From positions 1 to 34,447 of the forward strand of contig MNEX01000331.1 of assembly GCA_001917905.1 (NCBI GenBank): 34,447 nt of DNA. The letters are read 5' to 3'. Under the pieces are notes generated by a model. The model had not been told where the DNA came from. It made no database searches and saw only the letters and a list, made by a program, of their open reading frames with translations. Below, in pieces: positions 15,868-22,956 of this stretch; the first letter of the stretch is position 1; the number at the start of each line of letters is the position of its first letter. The translations under genes were made by a program, and so were the position numbers. This DNA comes from Acidobacteria bacterium 13_1_40CM_65_14 (GTDB taxonomy: Bacteria; Acidobacteriota; Vicinamibacteria; Vicinamibacterales; CAVVIG01).

Positions 15868-16893
15868 TCACTCCATCTCCACCGGAACTTGCAAAGACGA
15901 CGACCGATAAATCGCCTCAATGACCGCGACGCTCGCGCGGCCTGTCGCGCCGTCGCAGAGCGGCGGACGCCGCTCGGTCACCGCGCGGATAAAATCCTCG
16001 AACACGAGTCGATGCGCCGACACATCCGCCACGACCGGCGACCTCGCATTCACCGGGGTGTCAGACACGTGTCTGACACCAGTCTGACCTGTGTCTGACA
16101 CGTGTCTGACACCTCGTAAATCCAGCTGGTCGCCGTCGAGAATCGCCGTGCCTTCAGAACCGGTCAGCTCCAGGCGACGCGCGTAGCCTGGATACGCCGA
16201 CGTCGCGGCTTCGAGCGTCGCCAACGCGCCGCTCGCGAATTCCAGCACAGCGACGGCGGTGTCCTCAACCTCGATCGCGTGGAGCTGCGCGGCCGTGCGC
16301 GCGAACACGCGGCGGACCGGACCGCCGAGCCACAAGAGCAGATCGACGGTGTGGACGCCCTGGTTCATCAGCGCGCCGCCGCCGTCGAGCGCCCACGTCC
16401 CGCGCCACCTGGAGTCCCGATAGTACTCGGGCGGCCGGTACCACTTCACGCGCGCCGACGCGAGAATCGGTTTGCCGAGCGCGCCTTCGTCGACGAGCGC
16501 CTTCAGCCGCGCGATGTCCGGCTTCACGCGATCCTGAAAGATCACGCCGAGCGTCACACCCGCCTGCTTCGCTTCGGCGATGAGCGCATCGACGCGGGCC
16601 GTGCTGATCTCGATCGGCTTCTCGACCAGGACGTGCAGGCCGCGACGCGCGGCCGCGATGCCGTGCTCGCCGTGCAGACCCGACGGACTGCCAATGACGA
16701 CCATGTCCATCGGCCGATGATTCAGAAAGCCGTCGAGCGAGTCGTACGCCGCGGCGCCGTGGAGTGTCGCGAGCGCGGTCGCGCGCTCGCGGGTGGGCGC
16801 GTGCACCGCCGCGACGACGGCGCCTGGAATCTCGCTGATCGCGCGCGCGTGCGTGCCGCTGATGTTGCCGGCACCGATGAGACCAATGTGCAC
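15868..16893 (-). CDS. Gfo/Idh/MocA-family NAD(P)-dependent sugar oxidoreductase
   Basis: This 341-residue protein begins VHIGLIGAGNISGTHARAI (Rossmann motif). It has the family signature HVLVEKPIEIS (EKP at 91-93) and a C-terminal alpha/beta domain including GGGALMNQGVHTVDLLLWLGG, where the catalytic His lies. Such enzymes oxidise or reduce pyranosides, inositols or related sugars, and the substrate here is unknown. The start is GTG at 16891-16893, two bases after the DUF6807 stop. The 103-residue extension in the track overlaps that gene and is not family-like. Residues about 261-282 (GVRHVSDTGQTGVRHVSDTP) are encoded by a palindromic repeat inserted in frame into the C-terminal domain. The gene is followed directly by the TonB-receptor remnant. 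Confidence 0.92.
   Translation of the reverse strand: MHIGLIGAGNISGTHARAISEIPGAVVAAVHAPTRERATALATLHGAAAYDSLDGFLNHRPMDMVVIGSPSGLHGEHGIAAARRGLHVLVEKPIEISTARVDALIAEAKQAGVTLGVIFQDRVKPDIARLKALVDEGALGKPILASARVKWYRPPEYYRDSRWRGTWALDGGGALMNQGVHTVDLLLWLGGPVRRVFARTAAQLHAIEVEDTAVAVLEFASGALATLEAATSAYPGYARRLELTGSEGTAILDGDQLDLRGVRHVSDTGQTGVRHVSDTPVNARSPVVADVSAHRLVFEDFIRAVTERRPPLCDGATGRASVAVIEAIYRSSSLQVPVEME
16057..16113. repeat. GGTGTCAGACAC palindromic repeat, doubled, in frame inside the Gfo/Idh gene
   Basis: 16057-16080 is a perfect 24-bp palindrome built on GGTGTCAGACAC and its complement. A second, slightly imperfect unit (about 16088-16113) follows after a short AGTCTGACC linker. On the coding strand each unit gives the peptide GVRHVSDT. 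The insertion keeps the frame of the surrounding enzyme. Confidence 0.93.
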
Positions 16894-16895
16894 CG

Positions 16896-17966
16896 TCAGT
16901 ATCGACTGGGATGGGACGTCTGGCTCGCCGAGAATGACGAGAACTCGCGCTCGAGGCGATCGGCGCTGGCCGTCCCGTCGATGACGAGGACGCGGTAGCG
17001 GAACGTCGCCGACGCGCGAGGCTCGATGGTGAAGTTCATCGTCTCGCGTCCCTCGCTGAAGACTTTCTGTCCGAGCGGGTTCGCGGCGAACAGCCCGTAC
17101 CCGCGCGCGTGCCAGTAGGTCGGGAATCCGGGATTCTCGGGATGATCGATCATCGCGATCGTGATCGCTTCCCCGCCAATCGTCCCGGTGAGGCTCGTCC
17201 ATCGGGCACGCGTGGCCCAGACGGCGTCGCCTTTCTTGCCTTCACTGCTCGTGTACTGACCGCTCACGCCCGTGTTGTCCATCGCCGGTACGGCCGTCGC
17301 GCGGCCGGCGGTGTCGGTGAACACCTGCGGCTCGTTCGACGGCTGCTCGAGCTGTCGCGCGACGCGCATCCCGAGCATGCCGTCCTTCGCGTCCGCGAAG
17401 ACGACGCGCGCGTCGAGCGCCGTCAGCGTCGCGATGCGCTCGATCGTTCGCGTCGAGGCGTCGCCGGAAAAGAAGAACTGCGTGCGCTCGTGCAGCAGGG
17501 TCTTGCCGCCCGGCAGCACCCAGTCCGATTCGGTGACGAGCTCGCCGCGATCCGCGCCGCTCTTGGCGGTCACGATCCGCCGATGGACGATCGCGCCCAT
17601 CTTCGCGGCGTCCTGCGGCGTCAGCGCGTCGGAGTTGTTCCAGAAATCGACGCCGTTCACGCTCTCGTAGTTGAACCACAGACCGACGTGATGCGGATGA
17701 TCGACGCGCTCGCCCGGACGAGGATTGAGCGGCCAGCCGCGCGTGACAATCGTCCCCCTGGCGCTGCGAATCGGATCGAGCACCGGCTTCTTCACGCGCT
17801 CCGGCCAGATGTACGAGGTGAACGGCGCGCCGCCAATCGCGATATCGACGCGGCGCGAGGATGCGTTTGGCGTGACGGTCACGGCCGCCACGGCAGACCT
17901 GAAGGCCTGCGCGACAGCCGTCAGGACCGCCGCGGTCACCGCGAGGACAATTGCGGCTCGTTGCAT
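16896..17966 (-). CDS. DUF6807 (PmoA-like) family secreted protein
   Basis: The 356-residue product has a signal peptide (MQRAAIVLAVTAAVLTAVA). A beta-rich body carries VDHPHHVGLWFNYESVNGVDFWN, VLPGGKTLLHERTQFFF, AIDHPENP-like AMIDHPENPGFPTYWHARGYGL and a closing FRYRVLVIDG strand. These are features of the DUF6807/PmoA-like family found in polysaccharide loci of Bacteroidota, Planctomycetota and Acidobacteriota. The PmoA label does not imply methane oxidation, and the biochemical role is not established. The ATG at 17964-17966 has a strong AGGTGA just upstream. The longer ORF-track start lies in hairpin repeats. Residues about 18-25 (VAQAFRSA) are encoded by a small palindromic repeat at the signal-peptide junction. 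It precedes the Gfo/Idh gene by 2 nt, suggesting a joint role in sugar-derivative processing. Confidence 0.85.
   Translation of the reverse strand: MQRAAIVLAVTAAVLTAVAQAFRSAVAAVTVTPNASSRRVDIAIGGAPFTSYIWPERVKKPVLDPIRSARGTIVTRGWPLNPRPGERVDHPHHVGLWFNYESVNGVDFWNNSDALTPQDAAKMGAIVHRRIVTAKSGADRGELVTESDWVLPGGKTLLHERTQFFFSGDASTRTIERIATLTALDARVVFADAKDGMLGMRVARQLEQPSNEPQVFTDTAGRATAVPAMDNTGVSGQYTSSEGKKGDAVWATRARWTSLTGTIGGEAITIAMIDHPENPGFPTYWHARGYGLFAANPLGQKVFSEGRETMNFTIEPRASATFRYRVLVIDGTASADRLEREFSSFSASQTSHPSRY
17892..17911. repeat. Small palindromic repeat at the DUF6807 signal-peptide junction
   Basis: The sequence GCAGACCTGAAGGCCTGC forms an imperfect hairpin with a TGAA loop and one stem mismatch. 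It shares the core CCTGAAGGCC with the repeat units in the M28-like gene. It is translated as part of the hydrophobic leader region. Confidence 0.65.
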
Positions 17967-18000
17967 CGGTTCACCTGACATTTTCACAGGCGCCGGGGCC

Positions 18001-18178
18001 CCACGGGCACCCCAACGCGGTTGCCGCGTTGGGGACCCCGCCACGGGCACCCCAACGCGGTTGCCGCGTTGGGGACCCCGCCTTGTCGGCGCGAGCTGCC
18101 GCTGATGCCTCGCCTCGGATTCGCACGTCCTCGGCTCGGCACGCCACCCCAGCGCGGCTGCCGCGCTGGGGACCCCGG
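18001..18178. repeat. Three GC-rich hairpins between the TonB receptor and DUF6807 gene
   Basis: Two exact 40-bp tandem units (18001-18040, 18041-18080) each hold a perfect 11-bp stem built on CCCCAACGCGG with a TTG loop. A third copy (18141-18178) has CCCCAGCGCGG with a CTG loop. The A-to-G change is matched by T-to-C on the other arm, so the stem is conserved. No T-run follows, so they are not typical intrinsic terminators. They may stabilise the receptor mRNA end or attenuate read-through into the DUF6807 gene. Confidence 0.93.
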
Positions 18179-18199
18179 CATGGCCGCAGGCGCTTCCGT

Positions 18200-21100
18200 C
18201 TAGAACACAAATCGCAGCGCCACCTGCATCACGCGCGGCGTGCGCGTCGTGATGACCTGCCCGAATCGCGTGTTCGTCTGGGTGCCCGCCGCGTCGAACC
18301 GCGCGGTCCCGTCAACGGTGGCGAACTGCGTGTGGTTGAAGACGTTATAGATCTCCCAGCGAAGTTGCAACCGTCTCGCGCTGCCGCCGAACGGGATGTT
18401 CTTGAACAACGTGACGTCCGAGCTGCTGACGCCGGGGCCCCTGATGACGTCTTTCGGTGAGGTGCCGGCATTCCCGCGCGGCGGGCGGGCAAACGCCGCG
18501 GTATTGAACCACTGATTCACGCTGCGCTGGCTCTTCGGCAGAATCGGATTGCCGACGAGCAGCGGGACGAAGTTGCCGGCCGCCACGTTCGCGACGCGGA
18601 TCACGTCGCCGCCGCCGGTGATGTCCGCACCGTCCGCCGCGATCCAGGTGACATTGACGGGCACGCCGCTGGCAAACGTCGTCAGCCCCGAGATCTGCCA
18701 GTTGTCGAGCAGGCCGCGCACGACCGCGTTGTTCCACGACGCGCTCGCCTTCGGCAGGTCCCACGTGTAGTTGATCACCGCGACGTGCGTCTGATCGTAG
18801 GTCGACAGTCCGTAGTTCCACGTCGCCGGATCCTGATAGGTCGCGATCTGCATGTTCGCGCCGGTGCCCGTCTCGTTGTTCGAGCTGTAGTCTCGCGAGC
18901 GCGACAGCGTGTACGCCACGCCGAACTGCAGCCCTTTCGCGAAACGGCGGTTGGCCTGCACCTGCATCGCGTGGTAATCGGTCTTGCCGGAGTTCTCGAA
19001 GAACCACAAGTTGGCGTAGCCCGGATACGGCCGGAAGAAGTTGTCGGCCAGCGCAACGCCGGATCGCGTCGGATCCTGGTTCTCCGAGAGGAATCGCGCG
19101 CCGTAGGGCACGATGTTCAGGTTGCGGGTCTGCAGCATCTGACGTCCGCTCGACCCGACGTACGCCACGTCAACGACCGTGCCCCACCCGATGTCGCGCT
19201 GCACGCCAGCCGAGTAGCTATAGAGCGTCGGCGTGCGCGTCTCCTTCTCGAAGCCCTGCACGTCGCTTGGAAAGTTGTAGCCCGTGGACTGCAGCAGCGT
19301 GTCCATCGACCCGTAGGAGATCTGCGGATTGAACTGCAGCGGCGGGTTGCGGGTCGCCTGCCAGTTGACGTTGCCCGACATGCGCGTGTTGTGGAAGATG
19401 CCGAAGCTGCCTCGGAGCGCCGTCTTGCCGTCGCCATTGACGTCGTACGCGAGACCGACGCGCGGCTCGGGCAGCAGCGGCGGCTGATCCTTGAAGCCCG
19501 CCGGATAGCTCGAATCGGTGGCGAGCACCAGGCCGTTGTTGAGATCGCCGGTGCCCGGCACCTGCGCCCCGGCCAGATTGGCCGCCACCGTCGCGCCCGT
19601 GACGGGATCGCGCGCGACGCGGACGCCGTTGACAATCGCCGGGTAGTACAGACGCGGCGCTTTCGCGCGGTCGTACCGCTCGAATGAGAACGCCGCCGCG
19701 CCGCCGCTCTCGTGGCGGTAGTGCGTGTACCACGCCAGCCTCAGGCCGTAGTCGAGCGTGAGCTTCTGCGTCGCGCGCCACGTGTCCTGCGCGAACCACT
19801 CCATGATGTTCGCCACGCCGCCGCCGCCGGGCCGCGTCGTCGATTCGGTGTAGGTCGCGAAATTGCCGAGCGCCGCGTTGGCGTAGGCATAGTTGGTGGT
19901 GAGCGGGTTGTTGTTGTCGCTCTGGCTGAAATCGAACGATCCGGCGAAGGTCGCGGTCGGCCCTTCCTCGTTGCGCACGTGCTCGAAGTACATGCCGGCT
20001 TTGTACGTGTGCCGGCCTTTCACGATCGTCAACGTGTCGTTGAACGTGTACAGCTTGTCGTCACCGGTGAGCGGCGTCCGGCCGTCGTAGGTGATCGCCG
20101 CGGCGTTGAGGATTCCCGTGAACCGCGCCTGCGGGATGATGCCGAGCGGGTTGTTCGACGGAAACAGCTGTCCCAGTCTGAAGCCCGTCTGCGCCTTCGT
20201 GATGCCCGCCAAGTCGGCGTCGCTGAGCGGCGGACCGTTCTCCGTGCTGTGCCGCAGCGACACCGACGCCTCGTTGACGATCGTGTTGCTGACGACCCGC
20301 GTGTAGTTGAACAGGCCGCTGTCGTCGGTGAAGAGGTAGTGAAGCTTCACGAGTCCCCAGGCCGATCCGCCGGCCGCCACGTTGTAGCCCTTGTTGTCGC
20401 CGTACCACGTCGACACGCGGCCGTAGAACGCATCTTTCGGCGACGGGTGATAGTCGAGCCGCACCACGTTCTGGCGCTTCGGCACGTCGAGGCTTTCCTG
20501 GAACGTGTAGTTGTAGTTGGCGGTGCGATCGAAAAAGTTCGGCAGCGGAAAAACCCTGAGCAGCGCGAGGCCGTTGGGATTGAGACGCGACGCCGGAATC
20601 GTGTTGCCGGGGAACGGCTGGCCTGTCAGCGGATCTTTGATGGCCGGCGACTGCGAGAAATCGCCCGCGCGCTCGAGCGAGGTCGGCACCGTGACCGTCT
20701 GCAGCGGCCGCGGGTTCAGCGATTTCACACCATCGAACGAATAGAAGAAGAAGAGCTTGTCCTTGCCGGCGCCGATCTTCGGCAGCACGACCGGACCGCC
20801 AATCGTTCCGCCGACGGTGTCGAACCGGTAGAGCGGCTTCGCGACGCGGTTTCGGTTGTTGAAGAAATCGTTGGCGTTGAGCCGCTCGTGGCGTTTGTAC
20901 CAGTAGGCGCTTCCCTTGAACTGATTGGTGCCCGACTTGGTGACGATGTTGACGACCGGTCCGCCGTTGCGTCCGTACTCGGCGCGATAGTTATTGAGCT
21001 CCACCTGGACTTCGCCGATCGCGTCGAAGTTGATCGAGCTGCTGAACACCTGCGGACTCCCCAGGTCGTTGCCGACCACGCCGTCCACCGTCATGGTGTT

Positions 21101-21679
21101 CCACGTCGCGCGATTCCCGTTGATGTTCGGCGTCGTCGTGCCGAAGTTGCCGCCGGGTGAATCGGTCGGTGTCTGATACGCCACGCCGGGCAGCACGCGC
21201 AGGAGCGACACGACGTCGCGCCCGCGGTCGGCGATGTTCTGAATCTGATTCGACGTGATGAGAGCCGAGCGCTCGGAGCTCAGCGTCTGCACCGGCGTGC
21301 CGCTCGCGACGAGCGTCACGGTCTCGGACAGCGAGCCGACGTTCAGCTGAATCGCGCCGACCGACAGCTGCTCGTTGGCCGGCACGACGGTGTTTTTCCG
21401 CTCGAAGGTCGTGAACCCGGTGAGCTCCACGCGCACGGTGTAGGTGCCGGGCCGCACGGCGGAGAAGACGAACACGCCGGCCTCATTCGTCGTGGTGGCG
21501 CGCATGTCGCTGGTCAGCTCGCTGATGAGCGTGACGTTCGCGCCCGGAATGACTTGTCGGGTTTGATCGACAACGGTGCCCGCGACGCTGGCCGAGACCG
21601 ACTGGGCGAGCGCGGCGGGGGGAGCGACGGCGAGCGTGAGGATGGCCACATGGATCACGCGGCGAATCAGCACGGACAT
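18200..21679 (-). CDS. TonB-dependent outer-membrane receptor with carboxypeptidase-regulatory N-terminal domain
   Basis: The product is 1159 residues. A signal peptide ends at about LALAQ-type residues (PPAALAQS, about 20-26). A carboxypeptidase-regulatory-like sandwich follows (VAGTVVDQTRQVIPGANVTL through YTVRVELTGF, about 30-95). The plug comes next (about 125-250, with DVVSLLRVLPGV and NYRAEYGRNGGPVVNIVTKSG). A very large beta barrel reaches the C-terminal VMQVALRFVF, where the terminal Phe is the usual barrel-assembly signal. This Oar/CarboxypepD type is greatly expanded in Acidobacteria and imports large ligands, often glycans, using TonB energy. A strong AGGAGGG ribosome binding site precedes the ATG at 21677-21679. 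It is divergent from the FadR-type regulator and heads the uronate operon, so an oligo-uronide or related glycan is a reasonable guess. Confidence 0.95.
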   Translation of the reverse strand: MSVLIRRVIHVAILTLAVAPPAALAQSVSASVAGTVVDQTRQVIPGANVTLISELTSDMRATTTNEAGVFVFSAVRPGTYTVRVELTGFTTFERKNTVVPANEQLSVGAIQLNVGSLSETVTLVASGTPVQTLSSERSALITSNQIQNIADRGRDVVSLLRVLPGVAYQTPTDSPGGNFGTTTPNINGNRATWNTMTVDGVVGNDLGSPQVFSSSINFDAIGEVQVELNNYRAEYGRNGGPVVNIVTKSGTNQFKGSAYWYKRHERLNANDFFNNRNRVAKPLYRFDTVGGTIGGPVVLPKIGAGKDKLFFFYSFDGVKSLNPRPLQTVTVPTSLERAGDFSQSPAIKDPLTGQPFPGNTIPASRLNPNGLALLRVFPLPNFFDRTANYNYTFQESLDVPKRQNVVRLDYHPSPKDAFYGRVSTWYGDNKGYNVAAGGSAWGLVKLHYLFTDDSGLFNYTRVVSNTIVNEASVSLRHSTENGPPLSDADLAGITKAQTGFRLGQLFPSNNPLGIIPQARFTGILNAAAITYDGRTPLTGDDKLYTFNDTLTIVKGRHTYKAGMYFEHVRNEEGPTATFAGSFDFSQSDNNNPLTTNYAYANAALGNFATYTESTTRPGGGGVANIMEWFAQDTWRATQKLTLDYGLRLAWYTHYRHESGGAAAFSFERYDRAKAPRLYYPAIVNGVRVARDPVTGATVAANLAGAQVPGTGDLNNGLVLATDSSYPAGFKDQPPLLPEPRVGLAYDVNGDGKTALRGSFGIFHNTRMSGNVNWQATRNPPLQFNPQISYGSMDTLLQSTGYNFPSDVQGFEKETRTPTLYSYSAGVQRDIGWGTVVDVAYVGSSGRQMLQTRNLNIVPYGARFLSENQDPTRSGVALADNFFRPYPGYANLWFFENSGKTDYHAMQVQANRRFAKGLQFGVAYTLSRSRDYSSNNETGTGANMQIATYQDPATWNYGLSTYDQTHVAVINYTWDLPKASASWNNAVVRGLLDNWQISGLTTFASGVPVNVTWIAADGADITGGGDVIRVANVAAGNFVPLLVGNPILPKSQRSVNQWFNTAAFARPPRGNAGTSPKDVIRGPGVSSSDVTLFKNIPFGGSARRLQLRWEIYNVFNHTQFATVDGTARFDAAGTQTNTRFGQVITTRTPRVMQVALRFVF

Positions 21680-21683
21680 CGGA

Positions 21684-21690
21684 CCCTCCT
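21684..21690 (-). promoter_or_regulatory. Ribosome binding site of the TonB receptor
   Basis: On the minus strand the sequence is AGGAGGG followed by four bases and the ATG. It is one of the few near-perfect Shine-Dalgarno sites in the window and fixes the receptor start. Confidence 0.85.
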
Positions 21691-21697
21691 GCAGATA

Positions 21698-21812
21698 GTC
21701 GTTGGTCGTTGGTCGTTGGTCGTTGGTCGTTGGTCGTTGGTCGTTGGTCGTTGGTCATTGGCACGGACGAAAGACCAATGACTAAGGACCAATGACTAAA
21801 GACCAACGACCA
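21698..21812. repeat. GTCGTTG heptamer array with inverted CCAATGACTAA-type arm
   Basis: Eight exact GTCGTTG units plus one GTCATTG run from 21698 to 21760. After a short spacer, inverted variants (GACCAATGACTAA, twice, then GACCAACGACC) occupy about 21772-21812. The structure lies in the TonB receptor leader and can fold back on itself. It belongs to a simple dispersed repeat seen in many bacterial genomes (recalled, not searched). There are no spacers, so it is not CRISPR. Confidence 0.9.
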
Positions 21813-21931
21813 TTTCGCTTGAATTTCCGTTCACTGCACCGGTAAAGTTGTGGGCAATCCAATTCCAGGCGAGAGCCTACAATTGGGCCAGCCACCTTGG
21901 CAAGCGAATCGTGCAAACCCACGGAAATCAG

Positions 21932-21959
21932 TTGCGACCGTCGGGCAGATCTCTATAAT
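21932..21959 (+). promoter_or_regulatory. Sigma-70-like promoter of the FadR-type regulator
   Basis: A consensus TATAAT lies at 21954-21959. TTGCGA at 21932-21937 is a possible -35 with a 16-bp spacer. The expected transcription start (about 21966) is only some 8 nt before the ATG at 21974, and no Shine-Dalgarno is visible, so the mRNA would be nearly leaderless. Confidence 0.6.
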
Positions 21960-21970
21960 TGGTCAAACCA
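21960..21970. promoter_or_regulatory. Candidate GntR/FadR-type operator
   Basis: TGGTCAAACCA is a palindrome of TGGT and ACCA around three bases, like the TGGT-N-ACCA core recognised by FadR, PdhR and UxuR/ExuR-type proteins. It abuts the TATAAT box and covers the predicted transcription start of the regulator gene itself. This suggests negative autoregulation, perhaps extending to the downstream uronate genes. Confidence 0.6.
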
Positions 21971-21973
21971 CTT

Positions 21974-22798
21974 ATGAACATCCTCCTCGACCGGTACCCG
22001 GCGGACAGCGCGGCGCAGGTCGTCGCGCACGTGCGGCGGCTGATCGATCACGGCGCGCTCGGACCTGGCGCCCGTCTGCCGCCCGAGCGCGATCTCGCGG
22101 CGCAGGTCGGCGTCAGCCGCCCCACCGTCCGCGCGGGACTGCGGACGCTGGCCGCGCTCGGCGTCGTCCGCTCGCGCCGCGGATCCGGCACCTACATCCC
22201 CGAGGGGCCGCCGACATTCGGCGCCGAGGCGCTGGGTTTTCTCGCCGCGCTGCACAAGGTCACCGGCGACGATGTGTATGAGGCGCGGCGGCTGCTGGAG
22301 GTCGGCGCGGCGGGGCTGGCGGCCGAACGCGCGACGCCGGAACAGCTGGCAACGCTCGCCGACGAAGTGGCGGGACTCTTCGCCTCGCTGAACGAGCGGC
22401 AGATGTTTCTCGTGCACGACGTCAATTTTCATCGCGGCATCGCGGCCGCCTCGGGCAACCCGATCATCGCGTCGCTGCTCGAGATGGTCGCGTCGCTCTA
22501 TTACGAACGGCGCCGAGCGACCGTGGAACGCGCCGCCGATCGCGATTTGCGTGACGCCGCAGACGCCCACCGGCAGATTTATCAGGCGGTACGCGCGCGC
22601 GATAGCGACACCGCGCGGCGTGCGATGAACGACCACTTGCTGCGCGCGCGCTCGTATCAGGCCAAAGAGGCCCAGGATTCGACGTTCCAGGTTCAAGGTT
22701 CAGCGTTCACGGGTCAAAGGGTGCAAGAGGTTCAAAAGGGGCAAGGCGTTCAGGGTTCACGCGGTCACCCTTCACGCACGCGCAAGGCGGCACGCTGA
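21974..22798 (+). CDS. FadR-subfamily GntR transcriptional regulator
   Basis: The 274 residues comprise an N-terminal winged helix (about 12-78, with LPPERDLAAQVGVSRPTVRAGL and the wing RRGSGTYIP). An FCD ligand-binding domain follows (about 95-225, with HDVNFHRGIAAASGNP and RDAADAHRQIYQAVRARD, the usual metal/ligand positions). Relatives control hexuronate, gluconate, lactate and fatty-acid genes. The position at the head of the uxaA/exuT cluster and opposite the TonB receptor suggests a uronate-responsive repressor. I use ATG 21974; the TTG at 21959 falls inside the promoter. Residues from about 233 (STFQVQGSAFTGQ...) are a low-complexity tail encoded by a tandem GTTCAAGGTTCA-like repeat, about 40 residues beyond the normal family end. 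Confidence 0.93.
   Translation: MNILLDRYPADSAAQVVAHVRRLIDHGALGPGARLPPERDLAAQVGVSRPTVRAGLRTLAALGVVRSRRGSGTYIPEGPPTFGAEALGFLAALHKVTGDDVYEARRLLEVGAAGLAAERATPEQLATLADEVAGLFASLNERQMFLVHDVNFHRGIAAASGNPIIASLLEMVASLYYERRRATVERAADRDLRDAADAHRQIYQAVRARDSDTARRAMNDHLLRARSYQAKEAQDSTFQVQGSAFTGQRVQEVQKGQGVQGSRGHPSRTRKAAR
22680..22795 (+). repeat. GTTCA-rich simple repeat forming the regulator's C-terminal tail
   Basis: Degenerate tandem units such as GGTTCAAGGTTCAGCGTTCA, GGGTCAAAGGGTGCAAGAGG and GTTCAGGGTTCACGCGGTCA fill this stretch. The open frame crosses it and stops at 22796-22798. The family resembles a simple repeat widespread in environmental bacteria (recalled). Confidence 0.8.
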
Positions 22799-22956
22799 TG
22801 GCGCAAGCGCGTGCGGCCCGAGCGAGGCGCCGGGCCGCCGAGTGAGAGCGAGCGACAGCCTTGAGCTCGCGCCGGCGCGAACGCGACGGCGAGAGCGGCC
22901 GGGGGTGGGCCCCGGCCGCAGTGAAGGATGTGGGGCCCCGCGAGCATAAGAAAACG
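22799..22956 (+). repeat. Composite GC-rich repeat region before the SDR gene
   Basis: This gap contains the 16-mer AGCGACAGCCTTGAGC (22851-22866, also at 10164). It also holds a hairpin CGGCCGGGG...CCCCGGCCG (about 22897-22919) and the GGGGCCCCGCGAG element (22932-22944) shared with two other gene starts. No gene is visible. It may weaken or modulate read-through from the regulator into the uxaA genes. Confidence 0.7.

Noticed and set aside
14718-15920. 400-aa ORF taken as one genuine TonB-SDR fusion protein
   Set aside because: The N-terminal part is only barrel strands without signal peptide or plug, begins out of frame, and would not fold or be exported. It is treated as a remnant plus kduD.
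16896-17966. Reading the PmoA-like label as a methane monooxygenase subunit
   Set aside because: DUF6807 proteins share only a database label with particulate methane monooxygenase. This one is a secreted beta-rich protein in a sugar locus.
18001-18080. Intrinsic terminators after the TonB receptor
   Set aside because: Strong stems but no downstream T-run on the minus strand, and identical tandem copies suggest a repeat element instead.
19712-21160. 482-aa plus-strand ORF opposite the TonB receptor
   Set aside because: Low-complexity Arg/Val sequence with no motif. The receptor frame explains the DNA.
21698-21760. Possible replication-origin iterons or CRISPR
   Set aside because: The 7-bp units have no spacers, no dnaA/rep gene is near, and they match a simple dispersed repeat style.
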